Shown here: one piece after another, positions 1 through 5,273 of the stretch
Numbering within the stretch: position 1 is the stretch's first letter
How the letters are laid out: the number at the start of each line of letters is the position of its first letter
From: an uncultured Clostridia bacterium
GTDB lineage: Bacteria; Bacillota; Clostridia; Oscillospirales; JAAYOS01
Length of the DNA stretch: 5,719 bases
Direction: 5' to 3'
Assembly: GCA_944386395.1 (NCBI GenBank)
Contig: CALXAZ010000090.1
Coordinates: forward strand, 1-5,719
Made by a program: the position numbers and the translations under genes
Notes under the pieces: generated by a model
Told to the model about the DNA's origin: nothing
What the model saw: the letters and a program-made list of their open reading frames with translations, nothing else
Databases searched by the model: none

Positions 1-1095
1 ATAATAATCATTAGTTAAACGTCCATTAAACATCTTAATATATCTTGTACAGCCATCTGAAATTTGGTCTATATAGTATTCATATCGTTTTTGATCGTCA
101 AGGAACTGTTGTTTACTTGTATTACTGTCAATTTGATTGGCTGCGGCTGTTTTCCATGTGACTTGGGATAAAAGTACATAATCGGTTGGTCCAAAGATAA
201 CATAATTTTTAGCCCCATCCCAAGGCCATAATAATTTGCCAGCTGCGGTTTTGCAAGCTTCTTGGACAGTTCTATCATTTTTTAACTCTGTGAAAAATGT
301 GTTGGTAAAAGTTTTCGATGAACCTACAGTAGTATTTGTTGTCCAGCCAATCGATACTATAGCACCTCGGGTACGCGCTCTTTGAGCAAAAGAATTTGTT
401 CCACCACCAGTCTGGCACCCAGCCCAAACAGCGACTTTAGTTCGATCTAAAGATGGAATATCTCCACTCAACAAAGTCGTATTGTTCTGAAAAGCAATTC
501 TATCTGTATTTCCGTGTCCCGAAAAAAATACGATTTCGGAATTTATTTCTTGGGCACCAGTGTTATCATTAGCCAAGACTTGTGCGCGTGTAGCATTTAA
601 AAACGTTGATACTCTATACCCGTCGTTTGACATTTGAGTTGAAGGAGTACTTGCATCCGCCTGCGTGTTAATATCACTATATTTTCCCGTGAAAATAGCC
701 ATCTTTTGTTTTCTGACTTGAATGGTATATGAACCGGTTTTACCTCCATGTCCACGGACTTGAAATTGACAGTTGTTGCTTGCATTAGTAACAGAAAAAC
801 CAATTTTCGCATTTAGTCCTACCCCAGAATCATCGTCTTTTAAGGTGGACCAGCTATATTGTTGAAAGGTTATTTCTGTATCTAACGAACCGAATGTTTC
901 AACAGTATAAATGCCGGTTTCAGAAGGCTTGAAATTAAAATAGTCAACTTGAGAAGAAGATGAAATCTTCCCACTATATCTTGTGTTTAAAGACATTGCA
1001 TAGGTTGCGGCAGATGCATTTAAATTTAACGAGAGAGAGGACACGATTAAAGACACAGTAAGTATGATAGTATATACTTTATTTCGACATCTCAT
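1..1095 (-). CDS. Secreted PPC-domain CHAT/caspase-like cysteine peptidase (C-terminus cut by window edge)
   Basis: The reading frame is open for 365 codons and runs off the left edge, so the C-terminus is missing. The start at 1095 is chosen because AAAGGA lies 8 bases upstream; the in-frame ATG at 1104 has no usable spacing. Residues 1-30 form a signal peptide (basic N-terminus, hydrophobic core, ASA-A cleavage region), so the protein is probably exported. Residues about 32-130 resemble a bacterial pre-peptidase C-terminal (PPC) beta-sandwich (YSGKISSSSQVDYFNF, ending GSYTIQV). From about Met132 the sequence fits a CHAT/caspase-like fold: IVFFSGHGN with His194, then VAVWAGCQTGGG with Cys227, a plausible catalytic dyad, followed by FAQRARTRGAIVSIGW and a YVIFGPTDYVL strand. 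The substrate is unknown. PPC-peptidase pairings are known in secreted proteases; most CHAT proteins are intracellular, so export is unusual. It is divergent from a padR operon and has its own promoter. Catalytic activity is inferred from the two residues. Confidence 0.8.
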   Translation of the reverse strand, partial: MRCRNKVYTIILTVSLIVSSLSLNLNASAATYAMSLNTRYSGKISSSSQVDYFNFKPSETGIYTVETFGSLDTEITFQQYSWSTLKDDDSGVGLNAKIGFSVTNASNNCQFQVRGHGGKTGSYTIQVRKQKMAIFTGKYSDINTQADASTPSTQMSNDGYRVSTFLNATRAQVLANDNTGAQEINSEIVFFSGHGNTDRIAFQNNTTLLSGDIPSLDRTKVAVWAGCQTGGGTNSFAQRARTRGAIVSIGWTTNTTVGSSKTFTNTFFTELKNDRTVQEACKTAAGKLLWPWDGAKNYVIFGPTDYVLLSQVTWKTAAANQIDSNTSKQQFLDDQKRYEYYIDQISDGCTRYIKMFNGRLTNDYY

Positions 1096-1145
1096 TTTAT
1101 TCATCCTTTCATATAAGCTTTAAATACAGCCTCAAAGTTAGTTTG

Positions 1146-1167
1146 CAATGATGAAGTTATATCATTG
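1146..1167. promoter_or_regulatory. Second operator-like palindrome CAATGAT-N8-ATCATTG
   Basis: The seven-base arms (1146-1152 and 1161-1167) match perfectly around an 8-base spacer. The ATGAT-N8-ATCAT core is the same as in the palindrome centred 66 bp away at 1213-1232. It lies in the untranslated leader of the peptidase gene, about 50-70 bases after the predicted start of transcription. It could be a second regulator site giving a DNA loop, or a weak RNA hairpin. Confidence 0.45.
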
Positions 1168-1183
1168 GAATCACCCTTACCTT

Positions 1184-1201
1184 TTAAACACATTAAACAC
1201 A
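1184..1201. repeat. Tandem 9-bp repeat TTAAACACA x2
   Basis: Two exact back-to-back copies of TTAAACACA (1184-1192 and 1193-1201) lie in the peptidase leader, between the two palindromes. This may be a binding site for another regulator or a chance slippage duplication. Confidence 0.5.
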
Positions 1202-1212
1202 AAAGCATTTAT

Positions 1213-1232
1213 TATGATTTTATAATATCATA
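1213..1232. promoter_or_regulatory. Operator-like palindrome TATGAT-N8-ATCATA over the peptidase -10 box
   Basis: The arms TATGAT (1213-1218) and ATCATA (1227-1232) are perfectly complementary around an 8-base spacer. The size and N8 layout resemble known PadR-family operators (ATGT-N8-ACAT type), though the bases are not identical. It covers the -10 element of the minus-strand promoter and shares its core with the palindrome at 1146-1167. Binding by the neighbouring PadR protein is inferred. Confidence 0.5.
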
Positions 1233-1250
1233 CATCAATAATTTTGTCAA
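1222..1250 (-). promoter_or_regulatory. Sigma-A-type promoter of the secreted peptidase gene
   Basis: Read on the minus strand, TTGACA (1245-1250) is followed after exactly 17 bases by TATTAT (1222-1227). The predicted transcript start is near 1215, giving a leader of about 120 bases before the ATG at 1095. The -10 box lies inside the palindrome at 1213-1232, so a protein bound there would block the promoter. Confidence 0.75.
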
Positions 1251-1272
1251 CAATATATTTTTATAAATAGTA

Positions 1273-1301
1273 TTGACGCAAGAATATTACGCTCATATAA
1301 T
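1273..1301 (+). promoter_or_regulatory. Sigma-A-type promoter of the padR operon
   Basis: TTGACG (1273-1278) and a perfect TATAAT (1296-1301) are separated by exactly 17 bases. The predicted transcript starts near 1308, about 49 bases before the padR ATG. The promoter is back to back with the peptidase promoter, with the two -35 boxes 22 bp apart. Confidence 0.8.
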
Positions 1302-1313
1302 TTATTTATACTG

Positions 1314-1333
1314 ATTTTCGCATCCACGAAAAT
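1314..1333. promoter_or_regulatory. Inverted repeat ATTTTCG-N6-CGAAAAT just after the padR transcription start
   Basis: Perfect seven-base arms (1314-1320 and 1327-1333) flank a 6-base spacer. The repeat begins about 6 bases after the predicted padR transcript start, a typical position for an autoregulatory operator. Its sequence differs from the ATGAT-N8-ATCAT sites, so it may bind a different protein or fold only as RNA. Confidence 0.4.
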
Positions 1334-1356
1334 GATAAATAAAAGAGGAAAAACAA

Positions 1357-1710
1357 ATGGCTTTATCGGAAGGGATTAAACGAGGAACTGTTGAATTGTT
1401 GATTTTAACAATACTCCAAGATCAAGATATGTACGGTTACCAACTTGCACAGGAATTAACCAGACGCAGTAAAGGTTTATACACTCTTCAAGAGAGTTCT
1501 ATGTATCCTACACTTTATCGATTGCTTGAAAAAGGGGTGATTTCTGACCGACAAGAAAAAGTAGGAAAGCGAAGAACAAGAGTTTATTATCATTTAGAAG
1601 ATACCGGTAAAAAGTATTTAAAAGAAATCCGCAGAGAATATTGTGATATATGTCGCGGTGTCTTATATGTTATAGGTGTTACAGATATTAGAGAATTGGA
1701 GGGTGAATAA
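1357..1710 (+). CDS. PadR family transcriptional regulator (PadR-s1 type)
   Basis: This 117-residue protein is a short PadR-type winged-helix DNA-binding regulator, normally a dimeric repressor. The N-terminal helix KRGTVELLILTILQ (8-21) is followed by MYGYQLAQEL (25-34), the family signature LYTLQESSMYPTLYRLLEKGVI (41-62) containing the recognition helix, and a basic wing GKRRTRVYYHL (70-80). A short C-terminal helix (83-104) should form the dimer contact. AGAGGA lies 7 bases before the ATG. It is the first gene of a three-gene operon; its TAA directly abuts the ATG of the next gene. PadR genes are often paired with small HAAS-type membrane proteins and sense signals through them. Here the likely targets are its own operon and the divergent secreted peptidase gene; the operator assignment is inferred. 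Confidence 0.93.
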   Translation: MALSEGIKRGTVELLILTILQDQDMYGYQLAQELTRRSKGLYTLQESSMYPTLYRLLEKGVISDRQEKVGKRRTRVYYHLEDTGKKYLKEIRREYCDICRGVLYVIGVTDIRELEGE

Positions 1711-2076
1711 ATGATTACACAAAAGGAAGTTGCTAAATACCTAAAACAAGTAAGGAGATTTTTACCGTATCCTTTTAAAAAAAAGTTGGTAACAGAATTG
1801 CAAAATAATATTTCTGATTTTCTTGATGAAAACCCCAACAGCACATACGATAACTTTATCAGTCATTTTGGAACGCCTCAAAAATTCGCAGATGAATATA
1901 TTTTATCTGTGGATGAGGATACCCGAAAAAAAGCGATTCATAAAACAAAATGGATAAAGCGTTGTATCATAATCGGCATATCTGTTATCATTCTGATTGC
2001 TCTTATAACAGCAATTTGGATTATTTGCGAAAATTCTCAAACGGTCATTACTTATTATTCCGAGGGTATTGAATAA
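1711..2076 (+). CDS. Small HAAS/DUF1700-like single-pass membrane protein
   Basis: The product has 121 residues. Residues 1-65 form a helical cytoplasmic part resembling the HAAS/DUF1700 fold found beside PadR regulators (YLKQVRRFLPY, then an acidic helix, then FISHFGTPQKFADEYI with the typical G-x-P turn). A basic stretch KKAIHKTKWIKR (73-84) precedes one strong transmembrane helix (about 85-107), and a short tail of about 14 residues follows. The basic residues on the N-terminal side of the helix predict the N-terminus inside. GGAGG lies 8 bases before the ATG, and the start directly follows the padR stop, so the two are probably co-translated. The likely role is a membrane partner or sensor modulating the PadR protein, inferred from context. 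The match to DUF1700 is by pattern and is not strict; it may belong to a related uncharacterised small family. Confidence 0.75.
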   Translation: MITQKEVAKYLKQVRRFLPYPFKKKLVTELQNNISDFLDENPNSTYDNFISHFGTPQKFADEYILSVDEDTRKKAIHKTKWIKRCIIIGISVIILIALITAIWIICENSQTVITYYSEGIE

Positions 2077-2097
2077 AATTAACAAGGGGACATTATT

Positions 2098-2601
2098 ATG
2101 AAAAAAATATTTACACTGTTTATAACCGCCGTAATGCTAATCACTATATTTTCAAGTTCTGCAATTTCCGCTTATGCCGAATCAAATAATGACATAATTC
2201 AAGGAAGAATTGTAAGTGAAGCAACTGAATATTTTGAGGACGGAAGTTCTGCGACTATTATAGTTACAGAAGAATCAACACCACTGACCAGAGCATCTGT
2301 TTTTACAAAAACAGGATCGAAATATTATATTGCCCGTAATAAAAATGGTGTTGAAATGTGGCGTTTTACAGTTCATGGTACATTTTCGGTAAATTCCGGA
2401 GTAAGCGCAACTTGCACAAATACTTCTCATACTATAAAGATTTCTGAAGATGTTTGGCAAAATCAGTCTGCGACTACAAAAAAATCAGCAAATCAGGCAA
2501 TCGGAGATGCCACCTTTATTAAAAAGCTGTTATTCATTACTACCGAAACAAAAAGTTGTCATGTTGTATTAACATGCGACAGTAATGGAAATTTATCATA
2601 A
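2098..2601 (+). CDS. Small secreted protein of unknown function
   Basis: The product has 167 residues and a clear signal peptide: MKKIF, a hydrophobic core at 4-20, and an AYA-E cleavage site after residue 27. The mature part is about 140 residues. After a polar linker it has alternating strand-like segments (KYYIARNKNGVEMWRFTVHG, 75-94; SCHVVLTCDSNG, 153-164), suggesting a small all-beta domain. It has three cysteines (106, 154, 160) and two tryptophans (88, 120). AAGGGG lies 8 bases before the ATG, and the gene follows the membrane protein after 21 bases, so it is the last gene of the padR operon. No catalytic motif is recognisable. It may be a secreted effector, a bacteriocin-like product or a cell-surface factor controlled by the PadR/HAAS pair. 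The possibility that it is a partner or substrate of the divergent peptidase rests only on position. Confidence 0.8.
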   Translation: MKKIFTLFITAVMLITIFSSSAISAYAESNNDIIQGRIVSEATEYFEDGSSATIIVTEESTPLTRASVFTKTGSKYYIARNKNGVEMWRFTVHGTFSVNSGVSATCTNTSHTIKISEDVWQNQSATTKKSANQAIGDATFIKKLLFITTETKSCHVVLTCDSNGNLS

Positions 2602-2626
2602 TATTCAGAAAAATAAGCGAAACAAT

Positions 2627-2679
2627 AAAAATCCATCAAATAAATCAGTGTTCACGCAACCTTATTTGATGGATTTTTT
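2627..2679 (+). terminator. Intrinsic terminator of the padR operon
   Basis: A perfect 17-bp stem (2627-2643 pairs with 2662-2678) has an 18-base loop and ends in a run of six T (2674-2679). It begins 26 bases after the stop of the secreted protein gene. The A-run on the left arm means it could also stop minus-strand transcription arriving from the mobilisation genes. It marks the border with the GC-rich block. Confidence 0.9.
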
Positions 2680-2716
2680 GCGTTATGACATGGCGTTCCG
2701 CTAAACGGCAAGCAGG

Positions 2717-2736
2717 GCAAGTGTGGCCACACTTGC
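2717..2736. repeat. 20-bp perfect palindrome centred on TGTGGCCACA
   Basis: Ten-base arms with no spacer (GCAAGTGTGG/CCACACTTGC). It is nested inside a longer, imperfect inverted repeat: GCAGGGCAA (2712-2720) pairs with TTGTCCTGC (2751-2759) apart from one G/T wobble. It may be a regulator or relaxosome protein site. The outer right arm carries TCCTGC. Confidence 0.6.
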
Positions 2737-2782
2737 AGTTTTTTCAAATTTTGTCCTGCGGTCAAAATCCGAAAAATGCTTG

Positions 2783-2799
2783 TTGGGGAGCCTCCCCAA
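2783..2799. repeat. Short GC-rich dyad TTGGGGAG-C-CTCCCCAA
   Basis: The 8-base arms are perfectly complementary around one central base. It lies between the two larger dyads, and its function is unknown. Confidence 0.5.
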
Positions 2800-2807
2800 A
2801 CCCGGCT

Positions 2808-2843
2808 ACTTCGGGCCAACTTGGCCCGAAGTGACTTTCCTGC
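2808..2843 (+). other. Candidate transfer origin: 12-bp-arm dyad followed by TCCTGC
   Basis: The arms ACTTCGGGCCAA (2808-2819) and TTGGCCCGAAGT (2821-2832) are perfectly complementary around one base. Six bases' distance (2833-2837, then T2838) leads into TCCTGC at 2838-2843. In RP4-type (MOBP) transfer origins an inverted repeat lies a few bases before a nick site ending ATCCTG/C, so the layout is alike. The match is short, and the position just after the relaxase stop is not the commonest for an oriT. A terminator or attenuator for the relaxase gene is the main alternative. Confidence 0.3.
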
Positions 2844-2865
2844 AAAGCAGGGCTTTTCGGAAAAG

Positions 2866-4413
2866 TCATCGCGGCCTGTCGGCCTTATCCGCATCGCTTC
2901 GCTTTTGCTCGGTTTCCTTGGATCTCCTGTCATCTGTCAAGCTGAACAGCCGGTCTATGTTCGCCTTTACCGCCGCCAGCTCCCGCATTTCCTCGCGGAT
3001 CGCTCGGTACTCGGTATAGGCTTTCTTTTTTGCCTTTAACAGCGCGGCGGCCTCGGTTTTCAGCGTTTCCATTTTGGGAAATTTGCTGCTCTCCAACAGA
3101 CGGCGAAAAGTGGTCTGTGCCGCCCGGTAAAGGGAGATTTCCGCTTCGTGTTCAGCCAGATAGGCGTTGCTGTATTTTTTAGCTTTGTACGCCTCGAATA
3201 CCGGCCGAGTTTTGGCATAGTCCGCAATAGCCGACCGCAATTCCGCATTGCGCCGGAGCGCCGCCTCGGTGGTTTTTATCTGCTCCGAAAGCGAATGAAA
3301 CCGGTCAGCGGCTTCGGCTGTTTTTTGTTCTAAAACTGTATAGTCCGTCAAACCCTGTTCCCGCAAATAGTGAACAGCGGCGGCCATCTGTTTGAGATTA
3401 TACACCGTAGCCCATTGCCGGTATGCCGGGCCTTTTCCGGCTCTCATTTTTGCCTCAATATCAATAATCAAATCAACCTTGTGAGGTGTCGGTACACGCC
3501 CGCCGGTCGAGGTGGCGCGCCCTTCAATAACGGCACGGATCGCCGTTTCGGTGTAGCCATCCCCCAGCGTGGAATCCCGCAGCCGGGTAAACCGTTCCTG
3601 CCCGAACGCCGGATCACGAAAGCTCAAAGCGCCCCGGCTCTGCTTGACCTCAAACCCCGCCGCCTCCATCGCTTGTAAAAAGGCTTGAAAGCTGTCCGGG
3701 TGCTCGGCAAGGCAAAGGTCAATTTGTGTTTTCAATCGCTCTTGAAAGGTGGGCAACTTGTTGCCGCCCAGCCACGCGCCGTAATGCTTGTATCTGCCTT
3801 TGCTGTGTAGTTTGGGGTTAGCGATTACCGACAGACTGTGTTCAATGCACACCCGATCGGACAGCCGCCGCAGAGCGCGGCCGGAGCCTAAAAAATCCCG
3901 AAATTTCCGGGTGCAGTCCAGCGAGGTGGAGTTATAATAAATATGGCAATGCGGGTGCGGACGGTCGGTATGCGACACCACGAAAAAGGCGTGTTTGCCT
4001 TTCGTCCAACGCATGGCAAGCTCATAGCTGATTTTCAATGCGGTCTCGGCATCCAGTTCGCCGGGCGGGAATGCTTGGCGGATCTGATAGCACAGCACAT
4101 CTGCATCTTTTTTCTGCTCCCGGCCGGTGATAGCCTTGTACTTTGCCTTGGCAAGCAAAAATTCCGCATCGGCGGTTTTCGGGTCGCATTCATAGGATAA
4201 AATCAAACTTCCGCCCTGCGTTTTATCCGGGTTTTGACCGTAGTCAAAGCGGTCTTTCATCGACTGTTTGATTGTTTCGCCCTTGCTGATATGGTGGGCT
4301 TTGAGATAAGTGACAGCGATCAGCAGTACCTCCTTTCCGATATAAAAAGCAGCGGTCAGCTTGACCGCTGCTTTGGCTGATGATTTGTTGTATAACTTCG
4401 GAACATTTAACAT
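2866..4413 (-). CDS. Relaxase/mobilization nuclease (PF03432-type); true start uncertain
   Basis: The longest frame has 515 residues. A relaxase nicks the transfer origin and carries the DNA strand to the recipient. Tyr58 in FDYGQNPDKT is the likely nucleophile, and the metal-binding motif is HTDRPHPHCH (148-157) followed by Asn161. Residues about 160-320 are the conserved remainder of the nuclease region (FRDFLGSGRALRRLSDRVC, YGAWLGG). About 345-515 is a charged helical, coiled-coil-like tail. The ATG at 4413 has no ribosome site, and its first 31 codons read through a hairpin. A strong AAAGGAGG (4329-4336) lies 8 bases before codon 32, which is ATC, just where IAVTYLKAHH begins. Relaxases of this kind, as I recall them, begin MAVTYL, so the usual ATG seems mutated. 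CTG at 4323 or 4326 or the ATC itself might be used. The next in-frame ATG is at 4260, just before the tyrosine. Base composition is clearly more GC-rich than in the neighbouring AT-rich genes. Confidence 0.88.
   Translation of the reverse strand: MLNVPKLYNKSSAKAAVKLTAAFYIGKEVLLIAVTYLKAHHISKGETIKQSMKDRFDYGQNPDKTQGGSLILSYECDPKTADAEFLLAKAKYKAITGREQKKDADVLCYQIRQAFPPGELDAETALKISYELAMRWTKGKHAFFVVSHTDRPHPHCHIYYNSTSLDCTRKFRDFLGSGRALRRLSDRVCIEHSLSVIANPKLHSKGRYKHYGAWLGGNKLPTFQERLKTQIDLCLAEHPDSFQAFLQAMEAAGFEVKQSRGALSFRDPAFGQERFTRLRDSTLGDGYTETAIRAVIEGRATSTGGRVPTPHKVDLIIDIEAKMRAGKGPAYRQWATVYNLKQMAAAVHYLREQGLTDYTVLEQKTAEAADRFHSLSEQIKTTEAALRRNAELRSAIADYAKTRPVFEAYKAKKYSNAYLAEHEAEISLYRAAQTTFRRLLESSKFPKMETLKTEAAALLKAKKKAYTEYRAIREEMRELAAVKANIDRLFSLTDDRRSKETEQKRSDADKADRPR
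4329..4336 (-). promoter_or_regulatory. Ribosome binding site AAAGGAGG that sets the likely relaxase start
   Basis: A near-perfect Shine-Dalgarno sequence on the minus strand lies 8 bases before ATC (4318-4320), and 5 or 2 bases before two CTG codons. No ATG, GTG or TTG lies in frame at a usable distance. Its strength argues that translation naturally starts here and not at the ATG at 4413. Confidence 0.6.
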
Positions 4414-4422
4414 AAAAAGCAG
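4342..4422. repeat. Direct repeat ATAAAAAGCAG, 70 bp apart
   Basis: Exact 11-base copies occur at 4342-4352 and 4412-4422. The first overlaps the arm of the terminator-like hairpin; the second contains the ATG at 4413. They may be a scar of a local duplication or insertion. Confidence 0.4.
4344..4374 (-). terminator. Terminator-like hairpin just before the relaxase ribosome site
   Basis: The 13-base arms (4346-4358 and 4362-4374) pair perfectly around a 3-base loop and are followed on the minus strand by five T (4344-4348). This fits an intrinsic terminator for the membrane protein gene. It lies upstream of the relaxase start with no room for another promoter, so relaxase transcription would need to read through it. 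Confidence 0.65.
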
Positions 4423-4445
4423 ACCAATCGGTTGTTCCCAAAGTT
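4394..4445 (-). repeat. Imperfect inverted repeat at the end of the membrane protein gene
   Basis: AACTTCGGAACA (4394-4405) pairs with TGTTCCCAAAGTT (4433-4445) apart from one mismatch or extra base, around a 27-base loop. On the minus strand it begins at the stop codon of the membrane protein gene. It could be a 3' stabilising hairpin; there is no T run right after it. Confidence 0.4.
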
Positions 4446-5157
4446 AAGAGTAATCATTCTTCTGTATATGTTTTAGTTTTTCCATAAAGCCATAATATTC
4501 GAAAAAGAAATTCCCATCTTTAGAAGAAGCAACTTCGCTAAAATTCACATCATTGGGAGATGCCAAAAGTGTGTGCATAACACAATGATAGGTTGAGCGA
4601 GGGATTGCTTCCAACACTTCCATCAAAGAGATCGAAATATCAGCAGCATAATATTTGAATAGACTATCAATGTCTTTTTCTGTATCTGAGATACATTTGA
4701 TAATCCATTCACGAACTGTAAAATTTACATTGTTGTTTGTAGTTGTTTTATTCGCATTCAGAACATCTACTTTATCTGAAAAACGCAATTTAAGCATTAT
4801 TTGTTTCAATTCTTCTTCTGTATATGTCTGTCCTTTGTGGTCATCAACATAGATTGTTGCAAGATGCGATAAAGAAGCATCCATATGGCTAATAAGTATG
4901 GAAATACGTTTGTAAATACTCGCTTGAATAGTAGCGCTCCGCTTACTGTTGGGAATATACACTTGTGTTATATAGAACATGAAATTGATGATATATCCTA
5001 CTGAAAGTTGAAAAAAGAGATTATACCATTTTTCAGCACCATGGAACACTTCTGGTAAGTCCATAGTCAAAATATAAGACACAATAATTAATACAGAAAC
5101 AAAAAAGAACACTGTTATCCATTTATTCTTTGACATGAAAGCAACAATTTTTTTCAT
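4444..5157 (-). CDS. Two-pass membrane protein of unknown function, cargo between mobC and relaxase
   Basis: Translation from 5157 gives 237 residues (MKKIVAFMSKNKW). Two transmembrane helices are clear, about 12-32 and 45-67, joined by LPEVFHGAEKWYN. The remaining 170 residues are soluble and mostly helical, with an acidic and Asn-rich middle (DDHKGQTYTEEELKQ, then NKTTTNNN). Basic residues before helix 1 and after helix 2 put both ends in the cytoplasm. No catalytic motif is recognisable. The frame is open further upstream, to 5328 inside mobC, but a promoter ending at 5191 supports 5157; its ribosome site is weak (GGTGTGG). The gene is AT-rich, unlike mobC and the relaxase on either side, so it looks acquired. 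Membrane-anchored proteins at such sites can be entry-exclusion or phage-defence functions, but nothing in the sequence proves either. Confidence 0.75.
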   Translation of the reverse strand: MKKIVAFMSKNKWITVFFFVSVLIIVSYILTMDLPEVFHGAEKWYNLFFQLSVGYIINFMFYITQVYIPNSKRSATIQASIYKRISILISHMDASLSHLATIYVDDHKGQTYTEEELKQIMLKLRFSDKVDVLNANKTTTNNNVNFTVREWIIKCISDTEKDIDSLFKYYAADISISLMEVLEAIPRSTYHCVMHTLLASPNDVNFSEVASSKDGNFFFEYYGFMEKLKHIQKNDYS

Positions 5158-5190
5158 TTGAACCACACCATCACACTTATAATCACAAGT

Positions 5191-5219
5191 ATTATAATAA
5201 ATTTTTGCCAAAACATCAA
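5191..5219 (-). promoter_or_regulatory. Sigma-A-type promoter of the membrane protein gene
   Basis: On the minus strand TTGATG (5214-5219) is followed after exactly 17 bases by a perfect TATAAT (5191-5196). Transcription should start near 5184, leaving a leader of about 27 bases before the ATG at 5157. A gene-specific promoter downstream of mobC supports the view of the gene as independent cargo. Confidence 0.7.
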
Positions 5220-5273
5220 GAGTTGTATATCCCAAAATATGGAGAGCAGCAAAAAAGCCACCCCCCATATTCC

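Larger units (their letters stand above)
2680..2865. other. Hairpin-rich non-coding tract after the relaxase gene
   Basis: No convincing gene lies here; the frames open across it look like out-of-frame shadows. Instead there is a series of strong dyads: a 20-bp perfect palindrome (2717-2736), an 8-bp-arm dyad (2783-2799), a 12-bp-arm dyad (2808-2832) and a small CCTGC-AAA-GCAGG hairpin (2839-2851). Such clusters fit an element end, a terminator array, or a transfer origin region of a mobile element. Confidence 0.6.

Noticed and set aside
69..812. Short minus-strand frames inside the peptidase region
   Set aside because: They are out of frame with the continuous 365-codon peptidase frame, which has a signal peptide, domains and a ribosome site.
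2652..2933. 93-codon minus-strand frame overlapping the relaxase end
   Set aside because: It is out of frame with the relaxase, covers its 3' end and the dyad cluster, has no ribosome site and gives a low-complexity product typical of a shadow frame.
2723..3039. Two plus-strand frames opposite the relaxase end
   Set aside because: Both are antisense to a clear coding region and have no ribosome site or recognisable motif.
3370..4200. Plus-strand frames opposite the relaxase nuclease region
   Set aside because: They are antisense shadows caused by the GC-rich composition of the relaxase gene; the relaxase motifs are on the minus strand.
4246..4260. Start of the relaxase at the in-frame ATG at 4260
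   Set aside because: It lacks a good ribosome site and would remove the conserved IAVTYLKAHHISKG strand before the catalytic tyrosine; kept only as a fallback.
4375..5273. Group II intron as explanation of the insertion between mobC and relaxase
   Set aside because: No domain V-like hairpin, no GTGYG 5' end and no reverse transcriptase gene are visible; the protein inside is a two-pass membrane protein.
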